A stretch of 64,000 nucleotides of DNA from JAGVWJ01 sp964588555 (GTDB taxonomy: Archaea; Micrarchaeota; Micrarchaeia; Anstonellales; Bilamarchaeaceae): assembly GCA_964588555.1 (NCBI GenBank), contig CAZPPT010000001.1, positions 120,441-184,440 on the forward strand, written 5' to 3'. This document shows, one piece after another, positions 16,375 through 25,234 of the stretch. Numbering within the stretch: position 1 is the first letter of the stretch; every line of letters begins with the position of its first letter. Made by a program: the position numbers and the translations under genes. Under the pieces are notes generated by a model. The model was not told the DNA's origin. It ran no database searches and worked only from the letters and a program-made list of their open reading frames with translations.

Positions 16375-17331
16375 ATGTCAACCAAAAAAATCCTCCTCAT
16401 AAGCCATAACATCCTTGGATTTCGTGCACTCAAAAAAATGGTTGAGAACAGATTTAACGTGATTGGAGTAATCGCACGAAAGGAGGCAAAGCCAGGTAAA
16501 ATTATTTCTGATTATTGTGACGAGTTTGAGGCGTTTTGTGCTAAAAATAATATTGCACATCATGAAGCGGAAAACATCAACAACAGTGAGACGCTTGAGT
16601 TTGCGCGCTCACTTAACCCGGATGTAGTGCTTGTGATGGGCTGGTCGCAGATCATAAAAGACGAGTTCTTCAAGATTCCAAAAATAGGCGTATTTGGAAC
16701 GCATCCGTCACTTTTGCCAAAGAATAGGGGAAGTGCAGCGATCCCTTGGCAAATAATCAACAATGAGAAAGAAAGTGCATTAACAATGTTTAAGATTGAG
16801 CCAGGAGATCACCCCGTAGATAGCGGAGATATCTACGCACAAGAGCGGTTTCCAATCGAAGCTGACGAGAGCGCCTGTTCGTTTTATGAAAAGGCAGTAC
16901 AGGCAGCAGAGAAAATTGTTGAAACAAAACTTGCAGATGTACTTAGTGGCAAGATAAAAGGAAAAAAACAGGATGAGAGTACGGCAACCTATTTAACAAG
17001 AAGAAGGCCAGAAGACGGTTTAATTGACTGGACTAAAGATAGAGAATACGTTGAACGATTCATACGCGCGGTTGGATCACCGTATCCGGGGGCATTTACC
17101 TTTTATAAAGAAAAGAAAATAATGGTCTGGAAAGCACGCATGGTTAGTAGTAAGGATAATAGCGATACTCTGATTCCAGGAACAATAACAACGCGAGTTA
17201 ATTCAATTATTGTGAAATGCGGGACGGGTGCTATCGAGCTATTAAAAATTACAGATAAAGACGGAAATACCTTAAATCTAAACATTCTTAAAACAGGCGA
17301 GCGATTTACTACTAAAGAGGAACTATTATGA
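16375..17331 (+). CDS. Sugar formyltransferase (Fmt/GART fold)
   Basis: A 318-residue formyltransferase-fold protein. VFGTHPSLLPKNRGSAAIP is the catalytic loop: the His and SLLP are present, but the Asn usually two residues before His is Gly. VDSGDIYAQ carries the conserved Asp. The C-terminal half (RRPEDGLIDWTKDREYVERF, AVGSPYPGAFTF) is the Fmt C-domain pattern. In glycan loci such enzymes N-formylate amino sugars with 10-formyl-THF. Its stop overlaps the PIG-L deacetylase ATG (ATGA), implying that removal of an acetyl group and formylation are linked. Initiator-tRNA formylation is not expected in archaea. Confidence 0.8.
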   Translation: MSTKKILLISHNILGFRALKKMVENRFNVIGVIARKEAKPGKIISDYCDEFEAFCAKNNIAHHEAENINNSETLEFARSLNPDVVLVMGWSQIIKDEFFKIPKIGVFGTHPSLLPKNRGSAAIPWQIINNEKESALTMFKIEPGDHPVDSGDIYAQERFPIEADESACSFYEKAVQAAEKIVETKLADVLSGKIKGKKQDESTATYLTRRRPEDGLIDWTKDREYVERFIRAVGSPYPGAFTFYKEKKIMVWKARMVSSKDNSDTLIPGTITTRVNSIIVKCGTGAIELLKITDKDGNTLNLNILKTGERFTTKEELL

Positions 17332-17993
17332 AGATACTTATACTAAGCCCGCATCCGGATGATGAGACGTTAGGCGCAGGTGGCACACTTTTAGCACATG
17401 CAAAAAAGGGTGATGAACTATACTGGTGTATCATCACTGAGGCATACACGCCGGAATGGTCGGCAGAATTTATAAGAAAGAGAAAAGAAGAAATCGCACA
17501 GGTTGCAAAGGCATACGGAATGAAAAAAGTGTTTACCCTTGGATTCCCAACAGTAAAACTTGACACAATTGGACAAAAGAAGATCAATGATGCAGTGCAA
17601 AAAGTAGTGGAAGAAGTAAAACCAACTGTCGTCTATCTGCCCTTTGTCCATGACCTAAACAGGGACCATGAAATGACGTTTCATGCAGGCATGGTTGCAA
17701 CACGGCCAAAGGAAGGCACGTCGATAGCAAAATTACTTTGTTATGAAACAGTTTCAGAAACAGAATGGGGCTGCTATTCAAAAGAGCGTGCCTTTGTGCC
17801 AAACTACTATGTGGATATTGAGAAAACATTTGAGGCAAAGCTAAAGATTCTTGAAACCTACAAAAGCGAGCTAAAAGAGCCACCTCACCCACGATCAAAA
17901 GAGGTTCTGCGCGCACTTGCAGTAAAGCGAGGCTCAGAAAGCGGCATGAAGATGGCTGAGGGATTTGTCGTAATCCGAATTAAAGAGGAGTAA
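17328..17993 (+). CDS. PIG-L/LmbE-family N-acetyl-sugar deacetylase
   Basis: A 221-residue zinc hydrolase. ILSPHPDDETLGAGGTLL near the start supplies the His-x-x-Asp-Asp metal and catalytic motif, and VHDLNRDHEMTFHAG supplies the second His region. Members remove N-acetyl groups from GlcNAc or related sugars, free or lipid/nucleotide-linked. It overlaps the formyltransferase by 4 nt and is followed 1 nt later by the NeuC-like epimerase, so the three are translated together. I infer it prepares a free amine for formylation; the exact sugar is unknown. Confidence 0.88.
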   Translation: MKILILSPHPDDETLGAGGTLLAHAKKGDELYWCIITEAYTPEWSAEFIRKRKEEIAQVAKAYGMKKVFTLGFPTVKLDTIGQKKINDAVQKVVEEVKPTVVYLPFVHDLNRDHEMTFHAGMVATRPKEGTSIAKLLCYETVSETEWGCYSKERAFVPNYYVDIEKTFEAKLKILETYKSELKEPPHPRSKEVLRALAVKRGSESGMKMAEGFVVIRIKEE

Positions 17994-17994
17994 A

Positions 17995-19155
17995 ATGAAA
18001 CGGAAAATCTGCGTGATGACCGGAAGCCGTTCGGAATACGGGATACTCTATGAGGTAATGAAAGCGATCAAAAATGAAGTTAAACTTGAGCTCATCACCC
18101 TTGCAAGCGGCATGCATCTTCTCAAATCATTTGGAAATACGATTGAGTACATAGAAAAGGATGGGTTTACCGTAGATGAAATAATTGACATGGCAAGCGA
18201 GACTGATGATTCTAACACAGAAATGGCACGCTCAATTGCAAAAGGCATAGGAGGAATGGTGCGTGCATTTCAAAAACACAAACCGGATATTGTTTTAGTA
18301 CTTGGAGACCGTACAGAAGCACTTGCAGGGGCAATTGCTTCGTCTTATATGAACATCCCGGTTGCCCATATTCACGGCGGAGACAATGCAAAGGCGGGCC
18401 TTGATGAGATGACGCGCGGTGCAATTACGAAACTATCTCATATCCATTTTCCTGCAACGAAAAAAAGTGCAGCACGCATCAAGAAAATGGGCGAGGCCCC
18501 ATGGCGCATACACATGACCGGCTCGCCTGCAATTGACTATTTAAAAAAGCAGAAAGTGCCTGAAAAGGAAGCCCTGTTTAGAAAGTACGGATTTGATACT
18601 AGTAAACCGGTCATCCTTGTAGTCCAGCACCCCGTTACAACAGAAACAAAAGAGGCAACAGAACAAATAAGAAAAACGCTTGAGGCACTTAAAGAACTTG
18701 CGCTCCAGACAATTCTCATTTACCCAAATGCTGATGCAGGCGGAAGGAGCATGATAGAGATAATTAAATCGTATGAACCTTCTATGCCATGCCTTAAAAC
18801 ATTCCAAAGTATATCGCATAGTGACTATCTAGGGTTCCTAAAATATGCAGGCGCGGTGGTTGGTAATTCAAGTAGTGGTATTATTGAGGCACCGTTTTTC
18901 AAAACACCTGCTGTGAATATAGGGATACGTCAGGATGGACGCGAGCGCGGGATAAATGTAATCGACGTACCGATTCATAAAAAAGAAGCAATCCTGAGTG
19001 CAATAAAAAAGGCACTAGGCAATGCGTTTATAAAAAAGCTCAAACAATGCAAAAGCCCGTATGGTGATGGAAACGCATCACAACGAATTGTTAAAGTGCT
19101 TTCTCTAATTCCGCTTGACAAGAAACTATTGCAAAAGAGGATGATGGAGGAATAA
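17995..19155 (+). CDS. neuC: UDP-N-acetylglucosamine 2-epimerase, hydrolysing (NeuC/LegG-like)
   Basis: A 386-residue GT-B-fold enzyme. Characteristic segments are MTGSRSEYGILYEVMKAIKN, VLVLGDRTEALAGAIASSYM, PVAHIHGGD, HIHFPATKKSAARI and VVGNSSSGIIEAPFFKTPAVN. The hydrolysing NeuC/LegG branch releases UDP and gives ManNAc or its 4-amino-6-deoxy analogue, the substrate of NeuB. This points to a sialic/legionaminic rather than pseudaminic route, which uses a different hydrolase. A GGAG ribosome-binding site overlaps the end of the deacetylase gene. Confidence in the family is high; the choice between sialic and legionaminic is inference. Confidence 0.92.
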   Translation: MKRKICVMTGSRSEYGILYEVMKAIKNEVKLELITLASGMHLLKSFGNTIEYIEKDGFTVDEIIDMASETDDSNTEMARSIAKGIGGMVRAFQKHKPDIVLVLGDRTEALAGAIASSYMNIPVAHIHGGDNAKAGLDEMTRGAITKLSHIHFPATKKSAARIKKMGEAPWRIHMTGSPAIDYLKKQKVPEKEALFRKYGFDTSKPVILVVQHPVTTETKEATEQIRKTLEALKELALQTILIYPNADAGGRSMIEIIKSYEPSMPCLKTFQSISHSDYLGFLKYAGAVVGNSSSGIIEAPFFKTPAVNIGIRQDGRERGINVIDVPIHKKEAILSAIKKALGNAFIKKLKQCKSPYGDGNASQRIVKVLSLIPLDKKLLQKRMMEE

Positions 19156-19157
19156 TA

Positions 19158-19553
19158 ATGGAAGAACGCTTCAAGAACTGGAAACCGCCGACCTTTGACG
19201 AAAGAGGTATGACCAAATGGAACTGGATGTGCCAATATAATGAAAACTTAAAGCTTGCAAAAAATACGGATATTGGCGCATTTACGTACATCAACGCAAA
19301 ACATGGCGTGGAAATCGAGGAAAACGTGCAGGTCGGCTCGCACTGTTCGATCTACTCATGGTCAACAATCGATGATAAGCACGGAAAAGTCGTAATCAAA
19401 AAAAATGCCCGAATCGGAAGCCACTGTGTCATTATGCCAGGAGTAACCATTGGTGAAAACGCAGTAGTTGGTGCATTAAGCTTTGTTAATAAGGATATTC
19501 CTCCAAATGTCATAGCATACGGTAGCCCTGCGAAGGTAGCCAAAAAGAAATGA
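19158..19553 (+). CDS. Left-handed beta-helix acyltransferase
   Basis: A 131-residue hexapeptide-repeat protein. Repeats such as NTDIGAFTYINAKHGVEIEE, NVQVGSHCSI, NARIGSHCVIMPGVTIGENA and GSPAKV form the left-handed beta-helix used by acetyl-CoA-dependent transferases. It is a short form without an extra N-terminal domain. It lies between the 2-epimerase and the DegT aminotransferase (2 nt and 4 nt spacing), the position of the N-acetylation step after transamination in the legionaminic pathway. I infer it acetylates the new C4 amine. O-acetylation is the alternative. Confidence 0.85.
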   Translation: MEERFKNWKPPTFDERGMTKWNWMCQYNENLKLAKNTDIGAFTYINAKHGVEIEENVQVGSHCSIYSWSTIDDKHGKVVIKKNARIGSHCVIMPGVTIGENAVVGALSFVNKDIPPNVIAYGSPAKVAKKK

Positions 19554-19557
19554 TTGT

Positions 19558-20688
19558 ATGGAATGGAAACTGCCACTTTTTAAGATGTACTCGGAAAAGG
19601 ACGATCTTGAAGCAGTTACTGCTGTAATCAGGCGCAATATGTACTGGGCGATAGGGCCAGAGATTAAGGAATTTGAAGGGCAGGTCGGGCAATATATCGG
19701 AAGAAAATACGCACTTGCGTTTAATTCAGGCACGTCTGCACTTCATGCGCTTATGATCGCATACGGGATAGGCGAAGGCAATGAAGTGATTGTGCCCTCA
19801 TTTAGCTTTATTGCAACTGCAAATGCGCCCCTTTTTGTCGGCGCACGGCCGACATTTGCAGAAATTGAGGAAAAGACATACGCACTTTCTACAAAAGATG
19901 TGGAAAAACGAATAACAAAGAAAACCCGCGCGATCATGCCCATCCATTATGGCGGTTCGCCTGCGCTTGAAATAAATGAACTGCGCGAATTGGCGGAAAA
20001 ACACGGACTTACCCTTATCGAAGATGCTGCCGAATCGCTTGGCGCTTCGATTTCAAATAAGAAAGTTGGCACGTTTGGGGATAGCGCGATACTAAGCTTT
20101 TGCAGCAACAAGGTGATCAGTACGGGGGAAGGCGGCATGGTGGTTACGGATAACCCAAAAATATATGAAAGGCTCCTTTTAATCCGCTCGCAGGGACGGG
20201 CTGAAGGAAACCAAAACTTCTTTAATTCCGCGGCCTCGATGGACTACGTTACCTTGGGGTACAACATGCGCATGCCGACCATGGTGGCGGCACTTGGAAT
20301 TTCACAATTTAAGAAAATTGAAAAGATAATCGGTATGAGGCAAAAAAATGCCCGGCAGTTAAGCGAATTACTCTCTCGCTCAGCTATCACGCTTCCCTAT
20401 CTTGATGGATCGATTAACCACGTGTTCCAGATGTATACCGTGCGATTTAAGGATCAGAAAACGCGTGATCGGGTAAAGGAAGCGCTTGCAAAAGACGGCA
20501 TCATGAGCAAGGTTTACTTTGACCCAATACACCTTACTCACTTTTATAAAAACGAACTCGCATATAAGGCTACGTTGCCGATAACAGAGCGCATAGGAAA
20601 GGAAACACTTACCCTGCCGTTATATACGCACATGGAAGATACGGAAATCGAGTTGCTTGCCAAAAGCATACTAAAGGCAATGGCGTGA
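19558..20688 (+). CDS. DegT/DnrJ/EryC1 sugar aminotransferase
   Basis: A 376-residue PLP enzyme. YALAFNSGTSALHALMIAYG is the PLP-phosphate loop, EDAAESLGA carries the PLP ring Asp, and SFCSNKVISTGEGGMVVT holds the Schiff-base Lys. These are diagnostic for nucleotide-sugar aminotransferases that add an amine to a 4-keto-6-deoxy sugar. The neighbouring 4,6-dehydratase (start about 6 nt downstream) would make that substrate, and the beta-helix acyltransferase upstream would acetylate the product. This fits the LegC step, although other amino-sugar routes use the same family. Confidence 0.93.
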   Translation: MEWKLPLFKMYSEKDDLEAVTAVIRRNMYWAIGPEIKEFEGQVGQYIGRKYALAFNSGTSALHALMIAYGIGEGNEVIVPSFSFIATANAPLFVGARPTFAEIEEKTYALSTKDVEKRITKKTRAIMPIHYGGSPALEINELRELAEKHGLTLIEDAAESLGASISNKKVGTFGDSAILSFCSNKVISTGEGGMVVTDNPKIYERLLLIRSQGRAEGNQNFFNSAASMDYVTLGYNMRMPTMVAALGISQFKKIEKIIGMRQKNARQLSELLSRSAITLPYLDGSINHVFQMYTVRFKDQKTRDRVKEALAKDGIMSKVYFDPIHLTHFYKNELAYKATLPITERIGKETLTLPLYTHMEDTEIELLAKSILKAMA

Positions 20689-20693
20689 TCAGT

Positions 20694-21695
20694 ATGAATA
20701 AGAACGAATTTGAAGGGAAAAAAATATTGGTGACCGGCGCTGCGGGGTCGATCGGGAGCGAGATCGTCCGGCAGCTCATGAGATTCAACCCGCTTGCAAT
20801 ACGGGCGCTTGACTCAAACGAAACGGGGCTTTTTGAACTTGAACAGGAACTAAAAAACGACAACAAGGTCGTGGCGTATTTTATCGGGGATGTACGCGAC
20901 AAGGAGCGCCTCAACCGCGCGATGGAAAATGTCGATATCGTGTTCCATGCCGCGGCGCTCAAGCATGTCCACCTGTGCGAATACAATCCGTTTGAGGCAA
21001 TCAAGACAAATGTCATCGGCACACAAAACGTAATTGATGCATGCCTCAACAACAACGTCGAACGGATGGTGTTCATCAGCACTGACAAGGCGGTAAACCC
21101 CCATAACGTGATGGGCGCCTCAAAGCTCTTAAGCGAGCGGCTTACTATTGCCGCAAATTCATATAGGGGACTCCATCCGACCATATTCTCATGCGTGCGA
21201 TTTGGCAACGTGCTTGGGTCGCGCGGCTCGGTAATCCCAATATTTATTGACCAGATTAAGAAGGGGGGGCCGGTGACCGTCACTGACAGGGAAATGACGC
21301 GCTTTATCATGTCCATCCCAACGTCTGTTAAGCTCATCCTAAAGGCAATTTCGCTTGCAAAGGGCGGTGAGATATTCGTCCTTCGGATGCCCGCACTTAA
21401 GATCAGCGACCTCGCCCAAGCGGCAATTAAGGAATTTGCACCGCGCCTTAATCAAAAACCTGAAAAAATCAGCATAGAAATGATCGGAAAACGGCCGGGG
21501 GAGAAGATGGATGAGGAACTTTTCACTGAACATGAGAGTAGGCGTGCAAAACTACTTGCCGATGACATTATTGCGATATACCCTGAAAGCGCAGGCGAGG
21601 TTACTAAGCCACTCAATAAGGCAATGACCTCAAGAAATATGCCGCAGCTAAATGAGCACGAAATAATGGCAATACTGCGTGAAATAAGGGTGTGA
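20694..21695 (+). CDS. UDP-GlcNAc 4,6-dehydratase (FlaA1/CapD/LegB-like)
   Basis: A 333-residue extended SDR of the polysaccharide-biosynthesis type. VTGAAGSIGSEIVRQL is the NAD loop, HAAALKHVHLCEYNPFEAIK is the CapD/FlaA1 active-site segment, and FISTDKAVNPHNVMGASK has Lys in the MGASK motif where classical SDRs have YxxxK. FGNVLGSRGSVIPIF is also typical. It is the soluble form, without membrane helices. I use the ATG at 20694; a GTG at 20685 would overlap the previous stop. It is expected to start the pathway from UDP-GlcNAc to the 4-keto-6-deoxy sugar used by the DegT aminotransferase. Confidence 0.92.
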   Translation: MNKNEFEGKKILVTGAAGSIGSEIVRQLMRFNPLAIRALDSNETGLFELEQELKNDNKVVAYFIGDVRDKERLNRAMENVDIVFHAAALKHVHLCEYNPFEAIKTNVIGTQNVIDACLNNNVERMVFISTDKAVNPHNVMGASKLLSERLTIAANSYRGLHPTIFSCVRFGNVLGSRGSVIPIFIDQIKKGGPVTVTDREMTRFIMSIPTSVKLILKAISLAKGGEIFVLRMPALKISDLAQAAIKEFAPRLNQKPEKISIEMIGKRPGEKMDEELFTEHESRRAKLLADDIIAIYPESAGEVTKPLNKAMTSRNMPQLNEHEIMAILREIRV

Positions 21696-21729
21696 ATACA
21701 CGAAAAGAACGATTGACGGTGGTATGTGA

Positions 21730-22746
21730 ATGGAAAAAGATGTTCCACGGAACAATCTGCGATTCTTGGTAGTCGGCCTCGGATCAATGGGAAAACGGAG
21801 GATACGGAACCTGCAGTTTTTAGGGCATACCGCCATAATCGGATTTGACCCCCGCGCCGACAGAAGAAAGGAAGTTGAAGATACGTACAAGATACGGACA
21901 TATGAAACGTTTGAGGCCGCGCTTGGCGAAAGGCCGGATGCAATCGTCATCTCAACCCCCCCTAATTACCATGTGCAGTATGCAACCGAGGCTGCAAAAA
22001 GGGGCATTCATTTCTTCATGGAAGTTACGGTCGGAAGCGGGCTTGACGAACTTGCAAAGCTCTGTAAGAATAAAAAAATCGTTGCCGCGCCCTCTTCAAC
22101 ACTTCGATTTAAACAGTCGGTACGAAAGATAAAGGAACTTATTGGCAAAAAAACAATCGGAAAAGTGCTTGCGTTTAACTACCATATGGGGCAATACCTG
22201 CCCGATTGGCACCCCTGGGAAAGCATCAAGAGCTTCTATGTCGGAAGGCGCGAGACCGGGGCATGCAGGGAGATGTTCTGTTTTGAAACAAGCTGGCTTA
22301 CGTGGATTTTTGGTGAAGTTGCTGAAGTAAGCACTATGAAAGGAAAGTTCTCAAAATTAGACGTTGATATTGACGACATTTATGCATCAATTTTGAAATT
22401 TGGAAATGGCGTACTCGGCGTTTTCCTCCTTGACGTTGTGTCACGCGTTCCCTATAGACAATTGAGAATTATCGGCGAGGAAGGGGTTATTGAGTGGGAG
22501 TTTGACAAAGTAAGGTTGTATACTGCGCAGGATAAAGGGTGGACGGAGTTTAAGGATGAGGAAAAAGTAGTACAAAAAAACTACTGGGCAAAGGACGACA
22601 TGTACATTGAGGAGATGCGGCATTTTGTAAATGCAGTTGAAGGCAAGGAAAAATATGTGTATTCGCTAGAGGAAGATGCAGCCATATATACGCTCCTCCT
22701 TGCGGCAGAGGCGAGTTCGGATACAAAAAAGGTCGTAACACGGTGA
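21730..22746 (+). CDS. Gfo/Idh/MocA-family oxidoreductase
   Basis: A 338-residue NAD(P)-dependent oxidoreductase. The Rossmann loop is VVGLGSMGKRRIRNL (residues about 12-26), and RPDAIVISTPPNYH and EVTVGSGLDELA follow. The C-terminal beta-sheet domain includes GQYLPDWHPWES. Family members oxidise or reduce sugar hydroxyl/keto groups, often on nucleotide sugars. It sits between the dehydratase and a class III aminotransferase in the plus-strand operon. Relatives near nonulosonate genes are thought to generate keto-sugars for amination. Substrate and cofactor preference are not visible. Confidence 0.85.
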   Translation: MEKDVPRNNLRFLVVGLGSMGKRRIRNLQFLGHTAIIGFDPRADRRKEVEDTYKIRTYETFEAALGERPDAIVISTPPNYHVQYATEAAKRGIHFFMEVTVGSGLDELAKLCKNKKIVAAPSSTLRFKQSVRKIKELIGKKTIGKVLAFNYHMGQYLPDWHPWESIKSFYVGRRETGACREMFCFETSWLTWIFGEVAEVSTMKGKFSKLDVDIDDIYASILKFGNGVLGVFLLDVVSRVPYRQLRIIGEEGVIEWEFDKVRLYTAQDKGWTEFKDEEKVVQKNYWAKDDMYIEEMRHFVNAVEGKEKYVYSLEEDAAIYTLLLAAEASSDTKKVVTR

Positions 22747-22750
22747 TAAA

Positions 22751-24064
22751 ATGGCAGATCTGACAAAATCGCATGAATTGGGGGAAAGGGTACATACGCT
22801 CATACCCGCAGGGGCGCACACATATAGCAAGGGGCAGGATCAATTTCCGTCAAATGCCCCGCGGTTTATCGACAGTGGGAAAGGCGCATATGTCCGGGAT
22901 ATTGATGGGAACAAGTATCTTGACTGGGGCATGGGGCTCCGTTCTGTCATATTGGGTCATGCATATCCGCGTGTTGTAAAGGCAGCACAGGAACAGCTCA
23001 AAAAAGGGTCAAATTTCATCCTGCCAAACCCCATTGAATATGAACTTGCTGAACTTTTACATAAAACAATTCCTACTGCAGAAATGGTCAAGTTTGCAAA
23101 GAACGGCTCAGATGTGAACAATGCAGCGATCCGGCTTTCACGCGCATACACCAAGCGGGATAAAATTGCGTATTGCAAGGACCACCCCTTTTATAGCGTC
23201 GAAGACTGGTTTATCGGCACCACTGCATGTAACGCAGGGGTTCCAAAGGCAGTACAGGATTTGAGCGTGCCATTTCGCTATAACGACATTGAGAGCCTTA
23301 AGCAACTCCTTGAACAGAACCAAGATCAGGTTGCATGCGTCATCATGGAAGCGGCAACTGCTGAAGAACCAAAGGACAATTTCCTCCAAAAGGCGCGGGA
23401 TCTTGCGCATACGCATGGCGCAGTGTTTATTCTTGATGAGATCATTACCGGCTTTAGATATCATGCGGCGGGTGCGCAAACCCATTTTAATGTAAAACCG
23501 GACCTTACGACATTTGGAAAGGCGATTGCAAACGGTTTTTCAGTTTCTGCACTTGTAGGCAAGGCTGAAATCATGGAACGAGGCGGCCTTAAACACGATA
23601 AAGAGCGCGTATTTCTTCTTTCAACAACGCACGGCGGGGAGACGCATGCGATTGCCGCGGCAATTGCAACTATTAGCGAAATAAATGAGAAAAATGTGAG
23701 TAAACGTTTGTGGGATACCGGGGGCAAATTGCAACAAATAGTAAACGAACTCGCGAAAGCAAATGGAATCGAACGCTTTATCTACGCGGGCGGCTTTGGC
23801 TGTAGCCCGGTCATCTTCTTTAAGGATGAAAATGGTGAAACATCACTTCCACTACGAACATTATTCCTCCAGGAAATGGTTCGAAACGGCGTGCTCATCC
23901 CGTACGTCGCACCGAGCTTTTCACATGGTGAGAAGGAACTTGAGAAAACAAAGAATGCGGTTGCAAAGGCGCTTACGGTTTGCAAGAAGGCGATACAAGA
24001 GAACAATATTTCCAAATACTTAGAAGGGCCTGTCGTAAAGCCGGTGTTCCGGAAGTATAACTAG
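22751..24064 (+). CDS. Class III aminotransferase (glutamate-1-semialdehyde aminomutase-like)
   Basis: A 437-residue PLP enzyme. FAKNGSDVNNAAIRLSRAYT, ILDEIITGFRYH and TTFGKAIANGFSVSALVG (with the PLP Lys) are class III/GSA-aminotransferase motifs. No other tetrapyrrole genes are present, and the location at the end of a sugar operon makes transamination of a sugar or sugar-derived aldehyde more likely than 5-aminolevulinate synthesis. A GGTGAT ribosome-binding site overlaps the upstream stop. Its stop codon interlocks with that of the convergent kinase-like gene through the shared tetranucleotide CTAG at 24061-24064. Confidence 0.85.
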   Translation: MADLTKSHELGERVHTLIPAGAHTYSKGQDQFPSNAPRFIDSGKGAYVRDIDGNKYLDWGMGLRSVILGHAYPRVVKAAQEQLKKGSNFILPNPIEYELAELLHKTIPTAEMVKFAKNGSDVNNAAIRLSRAYTKRDKIAYCKDHPFYSVEDWFIGTTACNAGVPKAVQDLSVPFRYNDIESLKQLLEQNQDQVACVIMEAATAEEPKDNFLQKARDLAHTHGAVFILDEIITGFRYHAAGAQTHFNVKPDLTTFGKAIANGFSVSALVGKAEIMERGGLKHDKERVFLLSTTHGGETHAIAAAIATISEINEKNVSKRLWDTGGKLQQIVNELAKANGIERFIYAGGFGCSPVIFFKDENGETSLPLRTLFLQEMVRNGVLIPYVAPSFSHGEKELEKTKNAVAKALTVCKKAIQENNISKYLEGPVVKPVFRKYN

Positions 24065-25197
24065 AGTCTTTCGAAGAATTGTGCTTCTTGTATGGACATT
24101 ATCTGCTTTTCAAGTTCTCCAACGAGTGTCGGATCTCGGTTGTCTTTATTGTAATAAATATCAAGCACAATAAAAACTCGTCCAAGATGCTCAAGCTGGA
24201 TCATACGGGAAATTGCGTCTATCTCTTTCTGGCTTAATGGGGAATAAGCAGTGTATTCATCCAAAAATAGTCTGGCAGCAGAACGCACGTGATCCTTCAG
24301 ATGTCCATTGTCTGCCAAACGCTGATGTATGATGTATTGCCGAACAAAACGGTGAAGTGCAAACGCCGCATCACGAAGCAACTCAGAATAGCAAAGTTGT
24401 TCAAAATCATGTATGCAAAGTAAGCCAAAACCATTACCTTGTCTTCCGAAAATTACATTGTGAGGATGGAGATCACGGTGGATTATTTGTCGTGGTAAAC
24501 CATCAAATGGATCAATACCTGTTCTTGACTGAGCGTATTGATCGACAAGTTCGATAAGGAAAGATACATAGGAATGCAATAATTGCTCAAAATCATTAGC
24601 AGCTGGACGAGCAGTTATATTGCGTAATACACCGATTAAATCCGTTGGCGGATCAAATCCAAGCACCGTTTTCTGTTCGCTTATTTTGTCCGCGTTAGGC
24701 AATGTTGCCAACGCATTATCTAAAATACCAAACTCACGTGCAACAGCTACTAATTGTTCCTGTGTACCTGCATATCTAAAGCCATTAAAAAATTCAAATG
24801 CGGCATACGTTCCATTTAGTTCTGGATCTGCATCTGTAACAATAATTTTACGTCTTCCATTTCGAGTCCAGATAATTTTTGGGACTAAAACAGTCTGTTG
24901 TCTGCAATACTCAAATGCATCAAGCATTGCGTCAATCCGTTCATCAGTTGTACCAGTTCTAAATTTCTTTAGAAGAAGTGTGTCTTCCTTTGAAGAAGAT
25001 TTGGCCCGTGATACCAGAAGATTTAATGAAGGAAAATGGAATCCTGGACGCTCTACACTCTTCATTTCAATTTCAGATAGCCCATGAAACTTACCGTATG
25101 TCTGTGCAATTACAGCCAATTGGTCTTTTTTAGCCTTATCAACTGGATGATATCGAATCCGCGGATCGCTGTGGTTATTTGGTCTAAAAAGTTGCAT
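24061..25197 (-). CDS. APH/choline-kinase-fold phosphotransferase
   Basis: A 378-residue kinase-like protein. IIHRDLHPHNVIFG is the catalytic loop (Asp and Asn present) and LLCIHDFEQLCYSELLRD provides the DFG-like metal Asp. These are the hallmarks of the aminoglycoside phosphotransferase/choline kinase/homoserine kinase fold. The N-terminal region (VDKAKKDQLAVIAQTYGK) is atypical. The start is set at the ATG at 25197, because the longer frame begins with GTG two codons earlier. It may phosphorylate a sugar such as an N-acetylhexosamine, given the locus, but antibiotic or amino-alcohol substrates cannot be excluded. Confidence 0.78.
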   Translation of the reverse strand: MQLFRPNNHSDPRIRYHPVDKAKKDQLAVIAQTYGKFHGLSEIEMKSVERPGFHFPSLNLLVSRAKSSSKEDTLLLKKFRTGTTDERIDAMLDAFEYCRQQTVLVPKIIWTRNGRRKIIVTDADPELNGTYAAFEFFNGFRYAGTQEQLVAVAREFGILDNALATLPNADKISEQKTVLGFDPPTDLIGVLRNITARPAANDFEQLLHSYVSFLIELVDQYAQSRTGIDPFDGLPRQIIHRDLHPHNVIFGRQGNGFGLLCIHDFEQLCYSELLRDAAFALHRFVRQYIIHQRLADNGHLKDHVRSAARLFLDEYTAYSPLSQKEIDAISRMIQLEHLGRVFIVLDIYYNKDNRDPTLVGELEKQIMSIQEAQFFERL

Positions 25198-25234
25198 AAG
25201 CACGTATTGTGGGTCGAAATGATTAAAAAAAGAG

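Noticed and set aside
20609..21337. 242-codon minus-strand frame inside the 4,6-dehydratase gene
   Set aside because: The plus-strand frame carries all SDR motifs; the antisense product has no recognisable features.
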